A stretch of DNA of 35,790 nucleotides from an uncultured Pelagibacteraceae bacterium (GCA_902545405.1 CACCFT010000010.1:1-35790); one strand, 5' to 3'; shown: positions 8,718 through 18,690, numbered from the stretch's first letter. Program-made: numbers and translations. The notes: generated by a model from the sequence alone, not told the origin.

Positions 8718-9650
8718 ATGAAAATTCTCACAGGAAACAGTAATAAACATCTTAGTCAAAAAATATCTAAATTTTTAAAAAATAGACTAGTAAATTCAAA
8801 CATAAGAAAATTTGCAGACGGAGAAATCTATATCGAAATTAATGAAAATATTAGAGGTAATAGTATTTTTTTAATTCAATCCGTTTCATCTCCTGCAAAT
8901 GACAATTTAATGGAATTACTACTATCGATTGATGCTTTAAAAAGATCATCGGCCAAAAACATAACTGCTGTGATCCCATATTTTGGATATGCAAGACAAG
9001 ATAGAAAGGTGGTTCCTAGAACATCTATATCTGCAAAACTTGTATCTAATCTTATTGCAAAGGCAGGTGCAGATAGAGTCGTTACAGTTGATTTGCACTC
9101 TGGACAAATTCAAGGATTTTTTGATATTCCAGTTGATAACTTATTTGCAACTCCAATATTTGCTAGACATATAAAAAAGAAATTAAAAAAAAATAATATA
9201 ATCTGTGTTGCTCCAGATGTCGGTGGTACCGCAAGAGCAAGGGCTTTAGGAAAATTGTTAAATGTAGATTTAGCAATAGTAGACAAGAGAAGACCGGCTC
9301 CTGGAAAGTCAGAGGTAATGAATGTAATCGGAAATGTGAAAAATAAAACTTGTATATTGGTTGATGATATAATCGACTCTGGTGGAACAATTGTAAATGC
9401 AGCTTCTGAATTAAAAAAAAGAGGAGCAAAAGATGTTCATGTGTATGTAACACATGGTGTATTGAGTGGTAATGCTGTTGAGAAGATTAAGAAATCTTCA
9501 ATAAAAAATTTAGTAGTAACTGATACAATAGATAATTCAATGAAAGTTAAAAAAGCTAAGAATATTGAGGTATTAACAATCTCTAATTTGGTTGGAGAAG
9601 CTATAAAAAGAATATCAAATTCTACTTCAGTATCAGATCTATTTAAATAA
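8718..9650 (+). CDS. prs: Ribose-phosphate pyrophosphokinase
   Basis: This enzyme makes PRPP from ribose-5-phosphate and ATP, feeding purine, pyrimidine, histidine, tryptophan and NAD synthesis. It is 310 residues, standard for class I PRPP synthetases. The motifs are FADGEIYIEI, FGYARQDRKVVPRTSI (ATP loop), VDLHSGQIQGFFDIP (divalent cation and ribose phosphate), DVGGTARARALGK, and the PRPP loop VDDIIDSGGTI. It sits 10 bases after pgeF and before rplY-pth-ychF. The prs-rplY-pth-ychF order is a common proteobacterial arrangement and supports the calls on either side. Confidence 0.97.
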   Translation: MKILTGNSNKHLSQKISKFLKNRLVNSNIRKFADGEIYIEINENIRGNSIFLIQSVSSPANDNLMELLLSIDALKRSSAKNITAVIPYFGYARQDRKVVPRTSISAKLVSNLIAKAGADRVVTVDLHSGQIQGFFDIPVDNLFATPIFARHIKKKLKKNNIICVAPDVGGTARARALGKLLNVDLAIVDKRRPAPGKSEVMNVIGNVKNKTCILVDDIIDSGGTIVNAASELKKRGAKDVHVYVTHGVLSGNAVEKIKKSSIKNLVVTDTIDNSMKVKKAKNIEVLTISNLVGEAIKRISNSTSVSDLFK

Positions 9651-9696
9651 TTTACTTGTAAAATTTAGTTTCATAAGTTAAAAAATCCGACATTTT

Positions 9697-10413
9697 ATGA
9701 GTTTATTAGCAGCCACAATAAGAGAAACAAAAACTAAGGGTGAAGTAAAATCACTTAGAAGTAAAGGTATGGTTCCAGGAATAATTTATGGGGGTGAGGA
9801 GCCAAATCAAAAAATCTCTGTATCTGTTAAAGAAGTAAAGAATTTATTAAATAAAGAAAATATTTTATCAAATATAATTTCAGTTAATATTGATGGGAAA
9901 GAGCAAAAAGTTTTACCAAGAGTTATTGATTTTGATACGGTTACAGATGAGCCTATACATTTAGATTTTTTAAGAATTGTTAAAGGTGCAAAAGTAATTT
10001 TAGAAATTCCAGTTAAATTTATAAACCATGAATTATCACCAGGATTAAAAAGAGGTGGGGTTTTGAATATAGTAAGACGAAAAGTTGAATTAAGATGTCC
10101 GACAGAAAATATACCGACAGAGTTAGTTGTAGATTTAAATAACTTAGATATTGGAGCAAGTATTAAAATATCTTTTATAAATTTACCTGAAAATGTAACA
10201 CCTACAATTCAAGGAAGAGACTTTGTAATCGCGACAGTAGCAGCACCAACAGTTGTTAAAGAACCTGAAAAACCAGCTGAAGCTGAGGGAGAAGGTGGAG
10301 AAACTGCGGAGGCAGCTGCGGATGGAGACGCTAAACCTGAAGAAGGTGCAGAAAAAGCTGCAGATAGTGATAAAGGAAAAGAAGAAGGAAAAGCTTCAGC
10401 AGAGAAAAAATAA
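9697..10413 (+). CDS. rplY: 50S ribosomal protein L25 (Ctc/TL5 type)
   Basis: This 238-residue L25 binds 5S rRNA. The N-terminal L25 domain (about 1-90) has KGEVKSLRSKGMVPGIIYGG and the DFLRI block. The second beta domain (about 95-185) is the extension that defines the long Ctc/TL5 form. From about residue 183 the protein becomes a low-complexity tail of Glu, Ala, Gly and Lys (EGEGGETAEAAADGDAK), with local base composition far richer in G and C than the surroundings. The tail resembles those of other alphaproteobacterial L25 proteins. It lies 46 bases after prs and 28 before pth. Confidence 0.93.
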   Translation: MSLLAATIRETKTKGEVKSLRSKGMVPGIIYGGEEPNQKISVSVKEVKNLLNKENILSNIISVNIDGKEQKVLPRVIDFDTVTDEPIHLDFLRIVKGAKVILEIPVKFINHELSPGLKRGGVLNIVRRKVELRCPTENIPTELVVDLNNLDIGASIKISFINLPENVTPTIQGRDFVIATVAAPTVVKEPEKPAEAEGEGGETAEAAADGDAKPEEGAEKAADSDKGKEEGKASAEKK

Positions 10414-10441
10414 TAATCTGTGAAAAAAATAATAAAATAAA

Positions 10442-11002
10442 ATGTTGTTACTCGTAGGTTTGGGCAATCCAACCCCAAACAGTCATAATAATAGACATAA
10501 TATAGGTTTTAAAGTTGTAGATGCAATAAATCAAAAATTTGGTCTTTCAAAGCAAAAGCCAAAATTTAAAGGGTTGCTTACAACAGGAAATATTGGTGAG
10601 AAGAAAATTTATGCTATCAAACCTCTGACTTTCATGAACAACTCAGGGATATGTATCAGGGAGTTACTTGAATATTTTAAAATAGATGCAGAAGATGTCA
10701 TTGTTTTTCATGATGATCTAGATGTCGAGTTCGGAAAAATAAAGGCAAAATTTGGTGGATCAAGTGCAGGTCACAATGGAGTTGCTTCAATTGATAAATT
10801 TATTGGAAAAGACTATTCAAGAGTGAGGATCGGGATTGGAAAGCCTGAGAATAAAATGTCTGTATCAGATTTTGTTTTAAATGATTTTTCTGATGATGAA
10901 CAAGAACATTTAGAAAAAATTACTCACAATATAATAAACTCTATTGCTATTTTAATAGATAAGAAATTAGACTTATTCTCAAGCAAAGTTAACAATAATT
11001 AA
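10442..11002 (+). CDS. pth: Peptidyl-tRNA hydrolase
   Basis: This enzyme releases peptides from peptidyl-tRNA that drops off stalled ribosomes. It is 186 residues, the usual size. The N-terminal GLGNPTPNSHNNRHNIGF holds the catalytic His and tRNA-contact Asn, LTFMNNSG holds the conserved Asn, and FHDDLDVEFGK the catalytic Asp. GGSSAGHNGV and YSRVRIGIGKP complete the family pattern. It directly abuts ychF (stop at 11002, ychF ATG at 11003), so the two are almost certainly cotranscribed. Confidence 0.96.
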   Translation: MLLLVGLGNPTPNSHNNRHNIGFKVVDAINQKFGLSKQKPKFKGLLTTGNIGEKKIYAIKPLTFMNNSGICIRELLEYFKIDAEDVIVFHDDLDVEFGKIKAKFGGSSAGHNGVASIDKFIGKDYSRVRIGIGKPENKMSVSDFVLNDFSDDEQEHLEKITHNIINSIAILIDKKLDLFSSKVNNN

Positions 11003-12076
11003 ATGGGTTTTAAGTGTGGTATAGTTGGTTTACCAAATGTTGGTAAATCTACTTTATTTAATGCACTTACAAATTCAAGTAAAGCTCAGGCAGCAAATTT
11101 TCCTTTCTGTACGATAGATCCAAATATAGGCGTAGTTCCTGTACCAGATTATAGGTTAGATGAATTAGTTAAAATTTCAAATTCAAAAAAAAAAATAAAT
11201 ACTACAATATCTTTTGTTGATATAGCAGGGTTAGTAGAGGGAGCCTCTAAAGGTGAAGGATTAGGTAACAAATTCTTATCCCATATAAGAGAAGTAGATG
11301 CTGTTATTCATCTAATTAGATGTTTTGACTCGGATGATATTCAAAATGTAAATCTAACAGTTGATCCAATTAGAGATTTAGAAATAATTGAAACAGAAAT
11401 GTCTTTAGCAGATTTGGAATCTATTCAAAAAAGACTAGATAAGAAAAATAAAAAAAATAATGATGAAAATCAAAACCAAATTCTAGAAAGAGCGCAGAAT
11501 TTAATTAATGATAACAATGATATAAATAAATTATACGATGAATTTGATAAAAAAGATGTTAGATTATCAGGATTATTATCAATAAAACCTAAATTGTATG
11601 TTTGTAATGTTGATGAAAATAGCATTGATAAAGGTAATGATTATACAAAAAGTTTTATTGAAAAATATGGTTCTAAAAATACTCTAACTATTTCAGCTGA
11701 AATAGAAAATCAATTAAATGAACTAGAAAATGAAGAAAGAAAAAACTATATGAAAATGATCAACGTAGATGATACTGGATTAAATTTATTAATCAAAAAA
11801 GGATATGACCTTTTATCTTTAGAGACTTTTTTCACTTCAGGAGTTGAGGAGACAAGGGCTTGGACAATTAACAAAAATTGCATGGCGCCTCAAGCAGCAG
11901 GTATAATTCATACAGATTTTGAAAAAGGTTTTATAAGAGCAGAAACTGTGTCTTATCAAGATTTCGTTGGTAGTGGTGGTTGGTTAAAATCAAGAGAAAA
12001 CGGCAAAATGAGATTAGAAGGCAAAGATTATATCGTTAAAGATGGGGATGTTCTAAACTTTAGATTCAACACGTGA
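11003..12076 (+). CDS. ychF: Redox-regulated ATPase/GTPase YchF
   Basis: This is an Obg-family P-loop protein (357 residues) that binds ATP in preference to GTP and associates with ribosomes. Walker A is GLPNVGKSTLFNALT (about 8-22), the switch/G3 region is DIAGLVEGASKGEGLG, and the usual NKxD position reads NVDE, the YchF-specific variant. A coiled-coil insert at about 130-200 and a C-terminal TGS domain (ARAWTI-like ETRAWTI through [10 protein letters not shown]) complete it. The 3' end overlaps the convergent petC by 24 bases. Confidence 0.96.
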   Translation: MGFKCGIVGLPNVGKSTLFNALTNSSKAQAANFPFCTIDPNIGVVPVPDYRLDELVKISNSKKKINTTISFVDIAGLVEGASKGEGLGNKFLSHIREVDAVIHLIRCFDSDDIQNVNLTVDPIRDLEIIETEMSLADLESIQKRLDKKNKKNNDENQNQILERAQNLINDNNDINKLYDEFDKKDVRLSGLLSIKPKLYVCNVDENSIDKGNDYTKSFIEKYGSKNTLTISAEIENQLNELENEERKNYMKMINVDDTGLNLLIKKGYDLLSLETFFTSGVEETRAWTINKNCMAPQAAGIIHTDFEKGFIRAETVSYQDFVGSGGWLKSRENGKMRLEGKDYIVKDGDVLNFRFNT

Positions 12077-12835
12077 CCATATCTTCTTCATAGTAAAGTA
12101 AACCAATACAGTCAATATTATCAAATAAGCTATAACTCTAAATCCTGTTTTATGTCTTTGCTCTAAATGTGGTTCCGCTGACCACATCAGAAAATTTGTA
12201 ACATCTTTAGACATTTGCTCAGCTGTTGCTATTGTTCCATCTGTATACTCAATTAAATCATCAGATAAAGGAGCTGGCATTTTAATTTTATTACCATACA
12301 TATACTTATTGTAATAAACACCATCATCAAGTTCTACACCCTCTGGTGGTTCAGAATATCCTAACAATAAGGAATAAATATAATCTGCTCCGCCTTTTCT
12401 TGCCTTAACTAGAACAGACATATCTGGTGGATAAGCACCACCATTAGCAGCTTTAGCTTCTTGCTCATTAGCATATGGCATCACGAATTTATCAGATAAT
12501 TTGGCTGGTCTTACAAACATTTCTCCAGTGCTGTCCGGGCCATCTGTTACCTCAAAACTTGCAGCTATTGCTTTGGCTTCTGCTTCAGAAAATTCTGGTC
12601 CACCTTTTTCTGCCAAATTTCTATAGGTTAAATATTTCATAGAATGGCAAGATGCACATACTTCTGTATATACTTGGTAACCCCTTTGAAGTGATGCTCT
12701 ATCAAATTTTCCAAAGAGACCTTTGAAAGTCCATTTAGTCTCTAAAAAAGGAGGTGATTTTTCAGCAGAGTTAGATGAATTTAGTACTATAACTGAGAAT
12801 ATTAATACAAAAAAAATATTTTTTAACTTTCTCAC
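12053..12835 (-). CDS. petC: Ubiquinol-cytochrome c reductase, cytochrome c1
   Basis: This is the haem c subunit of complex III, passing electrons from the Rieske centre to cytochrome c. A signal peptide (about 1-24, cleaved near SNSA) is followed by the haem-binding CASCH at 60-64. The methionine ligand is probably in [11 protein letters not shown]-terminal transmembrane anchor (about 233-252, [14 protein letters not shown]) holds it in the membrane. It is 260 residues. Its ATG overlaps the cytochrome b stop by 4 bases, making it the last gene of petA-petB-petC. In alphaproteobacteria c1 may be a separate gene or part of a fusion; here it is separate. The 3' end overlaps ychF. Confidence 0.96.
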   Translation of the reverse strand: MRKLKNIFFVLIFSVIVLNSSNSAEKSPPFLETKWTFKGLFGKFDRASLQRGYQVYTEVCASCHSMKYLTYRNLAEKGGPEFSEAEAKAIAASFEVTDGPDSTGEMFVRPAKLSDKFVMPYANEQEAKAANGGAYPPDMSVLVKARKGGADYIYSLLLGYSEPPEGVELDDGVYYNKYMYGNKIKMPAPLSDDLIEYTDGTIATAEQMSKDVTNFLMWSAEPHLEQRHKTGFRVIAYLIILTVLVYFTMKKIWSRVESKV

Positions 12836-14103
12836 TTTATTGTTTTTTCTATTTTTTCATCACTCCTTGCTGCAGCTAAATTTGGTGAGCCTCCTAAAAC
12901 TGGCTCGGTAATACTCAAAGGCAGTGGGGTGGTTTTTTCTTTCCATCCTAAAACTGGAAGAATAATTAAAAAATGCGCAAAGTAATACGCTGTAGCAACT
13001 CTTGCAATTAACAAGTACAATCCTTCAGCTGGCATCGCCCCTACATATCCTAGAATTAAAACATCAGCTACCAAGATCCAGTAGAACTGTCTAAATAACG
13101 GTCTGAAAACTGCTGATCTAACTTTTGACGTATCCAACCATGGTAAAGCAGCTAAAATTAAAATAGCTGATAACATAGCAACAACACCCATAAGTTTATC
13201 AGGAACAGATCTTAAGATCGCATAAAAAGGTAATAAGTACCACTCAGGAACTATATGAGCAGGAGTTACAAGTGGATCCGCCTCGATATAATTATCAGCA
13301 TGACCTAAAATATTTGGCTGATAAAATACAAACAACGCAAAAACAATACAAAACATTAATAACGCAAAAGCATCTTTAATTACGATGTATGGATGAAACG
13401 GAACTGTATCTTTAGAAGGTTTTTTAATATCAATACCAACTGGATTGTTATTTCCAGGAACATGTAACGCCCATATATGAAGTACTACAAGCCCTAGTAT
13501 TAAAAACGGTATCAAGTAATGAAGAGTAAAAAATCTCGTTAAAGTTGGATTGTCAACTGAGTAACCACCCCATAACCAAGTTGTTATACTCTCCCCCACA
13601 AGTGGGATTGCACTAAATAAATTGGTTATTACTGTTGCTCCCCAAAAACTCATTTGTCCCCAAGGAAGAACATATCCCATAAAAGCAGCTGCCATCATTA
13701 GCAGATAAATTATAATTCCAAGTATCCAAATTATTTCTCTAGGAGATTTATATGATCCGTAAAATAAAGATCTAAAAATATGAATATAAACTGCAAGGAA
13801 AAACATAGAAGCACCATTTGCATGAACATATCTTAACAACCATCCATAATTCACATCTCTCATTATATGTTCGACACTGCTGAATGCCATATCTGCATGA
13901 GCAATGTAGTGCATAGCCAAAACTAATCCTGTAACTATTTGGGTAATTAAGCAAAAAGTTAATATCCCACCAAAAGTCCACCAGTAATTTAAATTTTTTG
14001 GTGTAGGGTAATCTGTTAAGTGATTTGCCAATGTAAGCAAAGGCAATCTATCGTTAAACCATTTACCAAACTTTGAACTAGGTGTATATTCGTGATTACT
14101 CAT
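12832..14103 (-). CDS. petB: Ubiquinol-cytochrome c reductase, cytochrome b
   Basis: This 423-residue multi-span subunit holds haems bL and bH and the Qo and Qi quinone sites. Paired histidines are visible in spans 2 and 4 ([37 protein letters not shown]). The Qo-site [18 protein letters not shown] motif, with an intact PEWY, is present near 280. About eight hydrophobic spans match a bacterial cytochrome b. It lies 2 bases after petA and overlaps petC by 4, so it is the middle gene of the bc1 operon. Confidence 0.97.
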   Translation of the reverse strand: MSNHEYTPSSKFGKWFNDRLPLLTLANHLTDYPTPKNLNYWWTFGGILTFCLITQIVTGLVLAMHYIAHADMAFSSVEHIMRDVNYGWLLRYVHANGASMFFLAVYIHIFRSLFYGSYKSPREIIWILGIIIYLLMMAAAFMGYVLPWGQMSFWGATVITNLFSAIPLVGESITTWLWGGYSVDNPTLTRFFTLHYLIPFLILGLVVLHIWALHVPGNNNPVGIDIKKPSKDTVPFHPYIVIKDAFALLMFCIVFALFVFYQPNILGHADNYIEADPLVTPAHIVPEWYLLPFYAILRSVPDKLMGVVAMLSAILILAALPWLDTSKVRSAVFRPLFRQFYWILVADVLILGYVGAMPAEGLYLLIARVATAYYFAHFLIILPVLGWKEKTTPLPLSITEPVLGGSPNLAAARSDEKIEKTIK

Positions 14104-14105
14104 AT

Positions 14106-14627
14106 TTATCCAATCTTAATCGTGTTAGTATTTACAAATTCGTATTTAGGTATCTCCATATTAGTTGGAGCTGGTCCTTTTCTAATTCTACCAGATGTAT
14201 CATAATGAGAACCATGGCAAGGACAAAACCAACCATCATAATCACCTTTATCTGTTAATGGAACACATCCTAGATGAGTACAAATCCCAAGCATTACTAA
14301 CCATTCAGGATTTTTTGCTCTATCTTCGTCTTTTTCAGGATGCTTAAGATCATTAATATCAACTGTTCTCGCTTTTTTAATTTCATCTTCAGTTCTTCTT
14401 TTAATAAAAACTGGTTTACCTCTCCAAAGTACTGTTAAAGACTGTCCAGGTTGCATTGAACTCACATCTACTTCTGTGCTTGCTAATGCTTTTACAGAGG
14501 CATCTGGGTTCATTTGGTCTACTAATGGCCAAACAGCAGCACCTACTCCAACTGCGCCAGCAGCGGCTGTAGCAGTAAACAAGAAATCTCTTCTGTTGGT
14601 CTTTTTTTCGTCTTTTTGGTCTGACAT
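14106..14627 (-). CDS. petA: Ubiquinol-cytochrome c reductase, Rieske iron-sulfur subunit
   Basis: This 173-residue [2Fe-2S] protein begins with a Tat-type sequence ([19 protein letters not shown]) that also serves as its membrane anchor. Cluster boxes are CTHLGC (C116, H118 ligands, C121 disulfide) and CPCHGSHYD (C135, H138 ligands, C137 disulfide), all intact. It is the first gene of petABC, with its promoter in the 60-base gap shared with trmL. It accepts the first electron from ubiquinol. Confidence 0.97.
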   Translation of the reverse strand: MSDQKDEKKTNRRDFLFTATAAAGAVGVGAAVWPLVDQMNPDASVKALASTEVDVSSMQPGQSLTVLWRGKPVFIKRRTEDEIKKARTVDINDLKHPEKDEDRAKNPEWLVMLGICTHLGCVPLTDKGDYDGWFCPCHGSHYDTSGRIRKGPAPTNMEIPKYEFVNTNTIKIG

Positions 14628-14652
14628 CTTTAATATTTTATATCTTTGGTAA

Positions 14653-14670
14653 TATATGATTTCATATAAT
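14653..14670 (+). promoter_or_regulatory. Perfect TATAAT overlapping a dyad in the petA/trmL gap
   Basis: TATATGA-TT-TCATATA (14653-14668) is a perfect 7-base-arm inverted repeat. It overlaps a consensus -10 TATAAT (14665-14670) directed at trmL, 17 bases before its ATG. No convincing -35 is seen. The repeat sits between divergent petA and trmL and could be an operator for either; in AT-rich DNA such a dyad could also be chance. Confidence 0.3.
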
Positions 14671-14687
14671 AAAAAAGAGATATTTCT

Positions 14688-15164
14688 ATGGTAACAATGA
14701 CACAGAAACCTTTAAAACATGGTCTAAAAGTAGCTCTATATCAGCCGGATATTCCTCAAAATACAGCTTCAATTATTCGAACTTGTTCTTGCCTAGGGGC
14801 TAGTTTAGAAATCATTGAACCTTGCGGGTTTTTATTTAGCGATAAAAGGTTCAAGAGAGTTGTTATGGATTATTTAGATTACAGTGAAATTAAATTTTAC
14901 AAGAGCTCTAAAGAATTCTTTGATGAAAATAGTAAGAATAGAGTAGTTTTAATGACGACAAAAGCTAGCAAAGTTTATACAAAGTTTAAATTTAAGCGTA
15001 ATGATATATTGCTCTTTGGCAGAGAAAGTGCTGGTGTTCCAGAAGATGTACATTCTAAGGTTAATGAAAGAATTAAGATTCCAATGATAAAAAATAGAAG
15101 ATCATTAAACATTTCAATATCAGTGGCCATAGGAGCTTCAGAATTTATAAGACAGTTAGGTTAA
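14688..15164 (+). CDS. trmL: tRNA (cytidine(34)-2'-O)-methyltransferase
   Basis: This SPOUT-class (SpoU) methyltransferase of 158 residues modifies the wobble base of leucine tRNAs in known members. The family blocks are [21 protein letters not shown] near the N-terminus, the knot motifs [13 protein letters not shown] and [20 protein letters not shown]. There is no extra RNA-binding domain, which is typical of TrmL rather than TrmH. The ATG at 14697 is an alternative start three codons later. Its stop directly abuts hemF. Neighbouring petABC and hemF are, as I recall, frequent partners of this gene in alphaproteobacteria. Confidence 0.9.
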   Translation: MVTMTQKPLKHGLKVALYQPDIPQNTASIIRTCSCLGASLEIIEPCGFLFSDKRFKRVVMDYLDYSEIKFYKSSKEFFDENSKNRVVLMTTKASKVYTKFKFKRNDILLFGRESAGVPEDVHSKVNERIKIPMIKNRRSLNISISVAIGASEFIRQLG

Positions 15165-15989
15165 ATGGATCAATACATAAAAAAGAAATTAGCAAAAAAT
15201 TGGTTTAAAACTTTACAAGAAGTACTTTGTAGAGAAATAGAGGAAAAAGAGGGCAATAGAACCAAATTTAAAATTACAAATTGGAATAGAAGTAAAAGTA
15301 ATGATGAAGGTGGCGGACAATACAGAATTTTAGAAAATGGTAAAATTTTTGACAAAGTAGGAGTAAATTTTTCAGAAGTTTATGGAAAATTTTCAAAAGA
15401 ATTTAAAAATAAAGTTCCAGGAACTAAAAAGAGTTCTAAATTTTGGGCATCTGGAATATCTGTAGTTATGCATATGAAAAATCCTCATGTGCCTGCGATG
15501 CATTTTAACACGAGGTATATAGTTACTTCATTTGGTTGGTTTGGAGGTGGAATGGATGTTACACCTTGTATGAAAGATAAGAAATTAGAAAATTGGTTTC
15601 ATTCAGAACTAAAAAAATCATGTGATAAACACAACAAAAATTATTACAAAAAATATAAAAAGTGGTGTGATGAATATTTTTATTTACCACATAGGAAAGA
15701 GCCAAGAGGTATTGGCGGAATATTTTTTGATTATAAAAAAAATAATTGGGAAAAAGATTTTTCTTTTGTAAGAGAAGTAGGAATAAGTTTTAAAAACATT
15801 TCTAATGAAATAATTGAGAAAAAAAATAAATTAAAATGGACAATTAAAGATAAAGAAATCCAATACAAAAAAAGAGGTAGATATGTTGAATTTAATTTAT
15901 TACATGATAGGGGGACAAAATTTGGTTTACAAACTGGTGGAAATGTTGAAGCTATACTTATGTCATTACCACCAACAGCTAAATGGTAA
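15165..15989 (+). CDS. hemF: Oxygen-dependent coproporphyrinogen III oxidase
   Basis: This enzyme converts coproporphyrinogen III to protoporphyrinogen IX with O2, late in haem synthesis. It is 274 residues, a little shorter than the usual about 300. Signature regions are NPHVPAMHFNTRYIV (catalytic His region), GGGMDVTPC, the YLPHRKEPRGIGGIFFD block, and the C-terminal RYVEFNLLHDRGTKFGL and GGNVEAILMSLPP. Its presence implies aerobic haem synthesis, matching the cytochrome bc1 genes on the other side of trmL. It starts one base after trmL ends and is followed 3 bases later by greA. Confidence 0.96.
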   Translation: MDQYIKKKLAKNWFKTLQEVLCREIEEKEGNRTKFKITNWNRSKSNDEGGGQYRILENGKIFDKVGVNFSEVYGKFSKEFKNKVPGTKKSSKFWASGISVVMHMKNPHVPAMHFNTRYIVTSFGWFGGGMDVTPCMKDKKLENWFHSELKKSCDKHNKNYYKKYKKWCDEYFYLPHRKEPRGIGGIFFDYKKNNWEKDFSFVREVGISFKNISNEIIEKKNKLKWTIKDKEIQYKKRGRYVEFNLLHDRGTKFGLQTGGNVEAILMSLPPTAKW

Positions 15990-15992
15990 ATT

Positions 15993-16469
15993 ATGGATAA
16001 AGAACCAATTACTACTAAAGGATTAGAAAAATTAAAAAGTGAATTAATTTTTTTAAAAGAAAAAAAGAGACCCGAAATTGTTGCAGCCATTGCTGAAGCA
16101 AGATCACATGGAGATTTGAAAGAAAATGCTGAATATCATGCTGCAAAAGAACAGCAATCTCATAACGAGGGAAGAATTCAAGAAGTTGAGGATTTAATTG
16201 CAAGAGCAAATGTAATTGATATCACCAAGATTAGTAATGATGGGAAGGTGATATTTGGATCTACAGTCTACCTTCAAAATTTAGATACAAATGAAAAAAT
16301 AAATTACAAAATTGTTGGTAAAGACGAGGCAGATCTAAAACAAAAGCTTCTTTATTTTCAATCACCGATAGGAAAAGGTCTTATAGGTAAAAATAAAGGA
16401 GATCTTGTAGAGATAAATACACCAGCAGGGACAAAAAATTTTGAAATTGTAGACGTAAAATACGTTTAA
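15993..16469 (+). CDS. greA: Transcription elongation factor GreA
   Basis: This 158-residue factor rescues backtracked RNA polymerase by stimulating transcript cleavage. The N-terminal coiled-coil (about 1-75) shows [23 protein letters not shown] and the acidic tip region [18 protein letters not shown]. The C-terminal FKBP-like domain has [29 protein letters not shown] and [17 protein letters not shown]. Length and all blocks are canonical. Its 3' end overlaps the convergent cca by 4 bases through a shared TTAA. Confidence 0.97.
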   Translation: MDKEPITTKGLEKLKSELIFLKEKKRPEIVAAIAEARSHGDLKENAEYHAAKEQQSHNEGRIQEVEDLIARANVIDITKISNDGKVIFGSTVYLQNLDTNEKINYKIVGKDEADLKQKLLYFQSPIGKGLIGKNKGDLVEINTPAGTKNFEIVDVKYV

Positions 16470-17737
16470 TTTGATAAAACTTTTTCCATATCTTTTTTTG
16501 ATAAATTAAAATTATTTTCAATCCATTTCATTTCTAAATTTTTTAATTTTTGACCCAATTCCCTTCCCTCCTTTAATCCATAATCATTTATTAATAACTG
16601 AGCTTTTATTGGAAATTCTGGTTTATCTAATTTTTCAAAGTAAGTTTTTAATTCTGAAAGTTTTTTACTTTGTTTAAAATATAACAAATTGAAATCAATT
16701 AAATCGATTGTGCTAGATTTACCCTCATAATAAAATATTTTTTGTAAATCTTTCTTGTTAAAAATTTTAGTACTATCTTTATTTAGCGAATTATTTTTTA
16801 GAAAATTAATTTTATCTTTTAACTCATTGGGTAAATTATATTTATACACAAAATAGTCAGAATTGTCAGTTTCATCAATTACAAGAAAAGAAATGACGAA
16901 ATTTAAACTTTTATTTTTTAATATGTTTTCTTGTGGTTTTGATAACTTGCTCAATTTTTTAAAATTTTTTAGTTGAGGGAAAATTAATGAAAATAATTCA
17001 CAAGAGGTTTTATTTTTAAATAAATTTAAAAAGTTATCCAATTTGAGAATTTTTTTTAATTCATTGAATTGTCTTTCTTTTGATATTTTTCCTAAACCCT
17101 CTATATTTTTTTTAATGATTTTTATTATATTAATTTCATGATCGATTTTGCTATATTCAGTATAAAATCTTAAATATCTAATAATTCTTAAATAATCTTC
17201 TTTTATTCTAGTTTCTGGATCACCTATAAATTTAATTATTCCAACATTTAAATCTTTATGACCAGAATTTGGATCATATAAATTCCCGTCTAAATCTGAA
17301 TATATTGAATTTATTGAAAAATCTCTCCTTAATGAATCTTCCTTCCAATTAGTTGTATATTCTACGACAGCATGCCTTCCATCTGTTTTTACATCTTTTC
17401 TTAATGTCGTAATTTCAAAATTTTGATCATCAATCACTGCTGTGATTGTGCCATGTTCAATTCCTGTTTCAAAAAACTTTATTTGGTTTTTATCTAAACA
17501 TTGCTTAACCTGATCAGGAGTTAAATTAGTTGCAAGGTCGATATCATCTGTTTTTTCATCATTTAAAATTTTTCTTACACAACCACCAACATATCTAATC
17601 TCGCTGGTTTCATTGTAGTTATTTATTGCACCAAATATTTTATTTACTCCCCTGTTATTTTTTAAATCTAGAAATTTGAGATCTTTATCACTTGAAATTT
17701 TTTTGTTTTGAAAAATTTTTTTAAGTAAAGCTTTCAT
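16466..17737 (-). CDS. cca: CCA tRNA nucleotidyltransferase
   Basis: This is a class II nucleotidyltransferase of 423 residues. The head domain has [11 protein letters not shown] and the metal-binding [10 protein letters not shown] (D-x-D), then [11 protein letters not shown], the DLSRRDFSIN-like [12 protein letters not shown], and the tail RYLRFYTEY. These place it in the CCA-adding/poly(A) polymerase family; I prefer CCA-adding because bacteria of this group need it and the length fits. Most tRNAs here would be repaired or completed by it, although the neighbouring tRNA-Gln encodes its own CCA. It lies next to that tRNA gene on the same strand, with only 3 bases between. Confidence 0.9.
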   Translation of the reverse strand: MKALLKKIFQNKKISSDKDLKFLDLKNNRGVNKIFGAINNYNETSEIRYVGGCVRKILNDEKTDDIDLATNLTPDQVKQCLDKNQIKFFETGIEHGTITAVIDDQNFEITTLRKDVKTDGRHAVVEYTTNWKEDSLRRDFSINSIYSDLDGNLYDPNSGHKDLNVGIIKFIGDPETRIKEDYLRIIRYLRFYTEYSKIDHEINIIKIIKKNIEGLGKISKERQFNELKKILKLDNFLNLFKNKTSCELFSLIFPQLKNFKKLSKLSKPQENILKNKSLNFVISFLVIDETDNSDYFVYKYNLPNELKDKINFLKNNSLNKDSTKIFNKKDLQKIFYYEGKSSTIDLIDFNLLYFKQSKKLSELKTYFEKLDKPEFPIKAQLLINDYGLKEGRELGQKLKNLEMKWIENNFNLSKKDMEKVLSN

Positions 17738-17740
17738 AAA

Positions 17741-17815
17741 TGGCTGGGGTGCTAGGATTCGAACCTAGGAATGGCGGTACCAAAAACCGCTGCCTTACCA
17801 CTTGGCTACACCCCA
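17741..17815 (-). tRNA. tRNA-Gln (anticodon TTG)
   Basis: On the minus strand a 75-base cloverleaf starts TGGGGTG and its acceptor strand closes with CACCCCA, followed by discriminator G and an encoded CCA. The anticodon arm has stem GCGGT/ACCGC and loop TTTTGGT, placing TTG at 34-36 (reads CAA and CAG). The T arm is CTAGG-TTCGAAT-CCTAG, a perfect 5-base stem. A G discriminator is typical of glutamine tRNA. It lies between ispE and cca, all on the minus strand. Confidence 0.96.
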
Positions 17816-17847
17816 AGATGTTTTTCGTATAACACAAAAAAAAAGCT

Positions 17848-18690
17848 TTATATAGTTTTAGAGTAAATACACCAATAGTTTTTATATTTATTTTTTAATT
17901 TTTTTTGAGCTTTTATTGCCGCATTTTTGGTTAAAAAATAACCAATTATAGTAGAACCCGATCCTGTCATATTTGCGAAGTAAATATTATCTAAATTTTG
18001 CAAGTAACTTTTGATCTTTCTTAAAATTGGATATTTATTAAAAGCTGCTCTCTCTAAATCGTTATTCGAAACTTTTAATAAATCCTGTCTGTTAATCTTG
18101 TTTGATTTATTGAATAGGCTCTTTGAAAATCCTCTGTGTTTTTCATAAATTAACTTAGTAGAACATCCAAAATTAGGCTTTATTATTAACAAATGAAAAT
18201 TTAATTTTTTATTAATTTTACTTATATTTTTTCCTTGTAGGATCATTGGACTCTCATAAAGACCCAAAATTACATCTGAACCAACATTATTTGCAATTTT
18301 TATTAAATTATTTTTTGTAATTTTAATTATTCTTTTTTTAAATAAATAGTTCAAAATGGATGCTGCATTCATTGATCCTCCCCCCATGCCAGAGGATTGG
18401 GGTATATTTTTTTTTACTTTTATATTGAATGTTTTATTTTTAATATAATTTTGATCATTTAATATTTTTAGTAGTCTTGAAATTGTATTTGTATTTGAAA
18501 TATTTGAGGAAAATTTCCCACTAAACGATATTCTATTTTTTGAACCTTGTATCTCTTTTATTAAAATCTCATCAGCCAAATTGATCTTAGATATTAAACT
18601 TTCAATTTTATGATAACCATTTGAGTATTTATTTAGAATTTTTAAAGTTAGATTAACTTTTGCAAAAGATTTTATTTTATGAAACTTCAT
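17848..18690 (-). CDS. ispE: 4-diphosphocytidyl-2-C-methyl-D-erythritol kinase
   Basis: This GHMP-family kinase catalyses the ATP-dependent step of the MEP isoprenoid pathway. It is 280 residues. Diagnostic regions are SFAKVNLTLKILNKYSNGYHKIESL at the N-terminus, the glycine-rich ATP loop PQSSGMGGGSMNAASIL (about 100-116), and the C-terminal NMTGSGSTIIGYF. It abuts the TPR gene upstream (18691) with no gap. Together with ispH at the right edge it shows that this organism makes isoprenoids by the MEP route, the source for the carotenoid genes. Confidence 0.95.
   Translation of the reverse strand: MKFHKIKSFAKVNLTLKILNKYSNGYHKIESLISKINLADEILIKEIQGSKNRISFSGKFSSNISNTNTISRLLKILNDQNYIKNKTFNIKVKKNIPQSSGMGGGSMNAASILNYLFKKRIIKITKNNLIKIANNVGSDVILGLYESPMILQGKNISKINKKLNFHLLIIKPNFGCSTKLIYEKHRGFSKSLFNKSNKINRQDLLKVSNNDLERAAFNKYPILRKIKSYLQNLDNIYFANMTGSGSTIIGYFLTKNAAIKAQKKLKNKYKNYWCIYSKTI

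Noticed and set aside
9651..9696. Riboswitch or terminator between prs and rplY
   Set aside because: The 46-base gap is too short for a riboswitch and shows no clear stem. No other gap in the window is long enough for the known classes.
17816..17850. Intrinsic terminator after ispE (A/T tract beside the stop codon)
   Set aside because: There is a T run of nine on the minus strand but the only nearby complementarity is a loop-less AAAGCTTT, so no stable stem forms.
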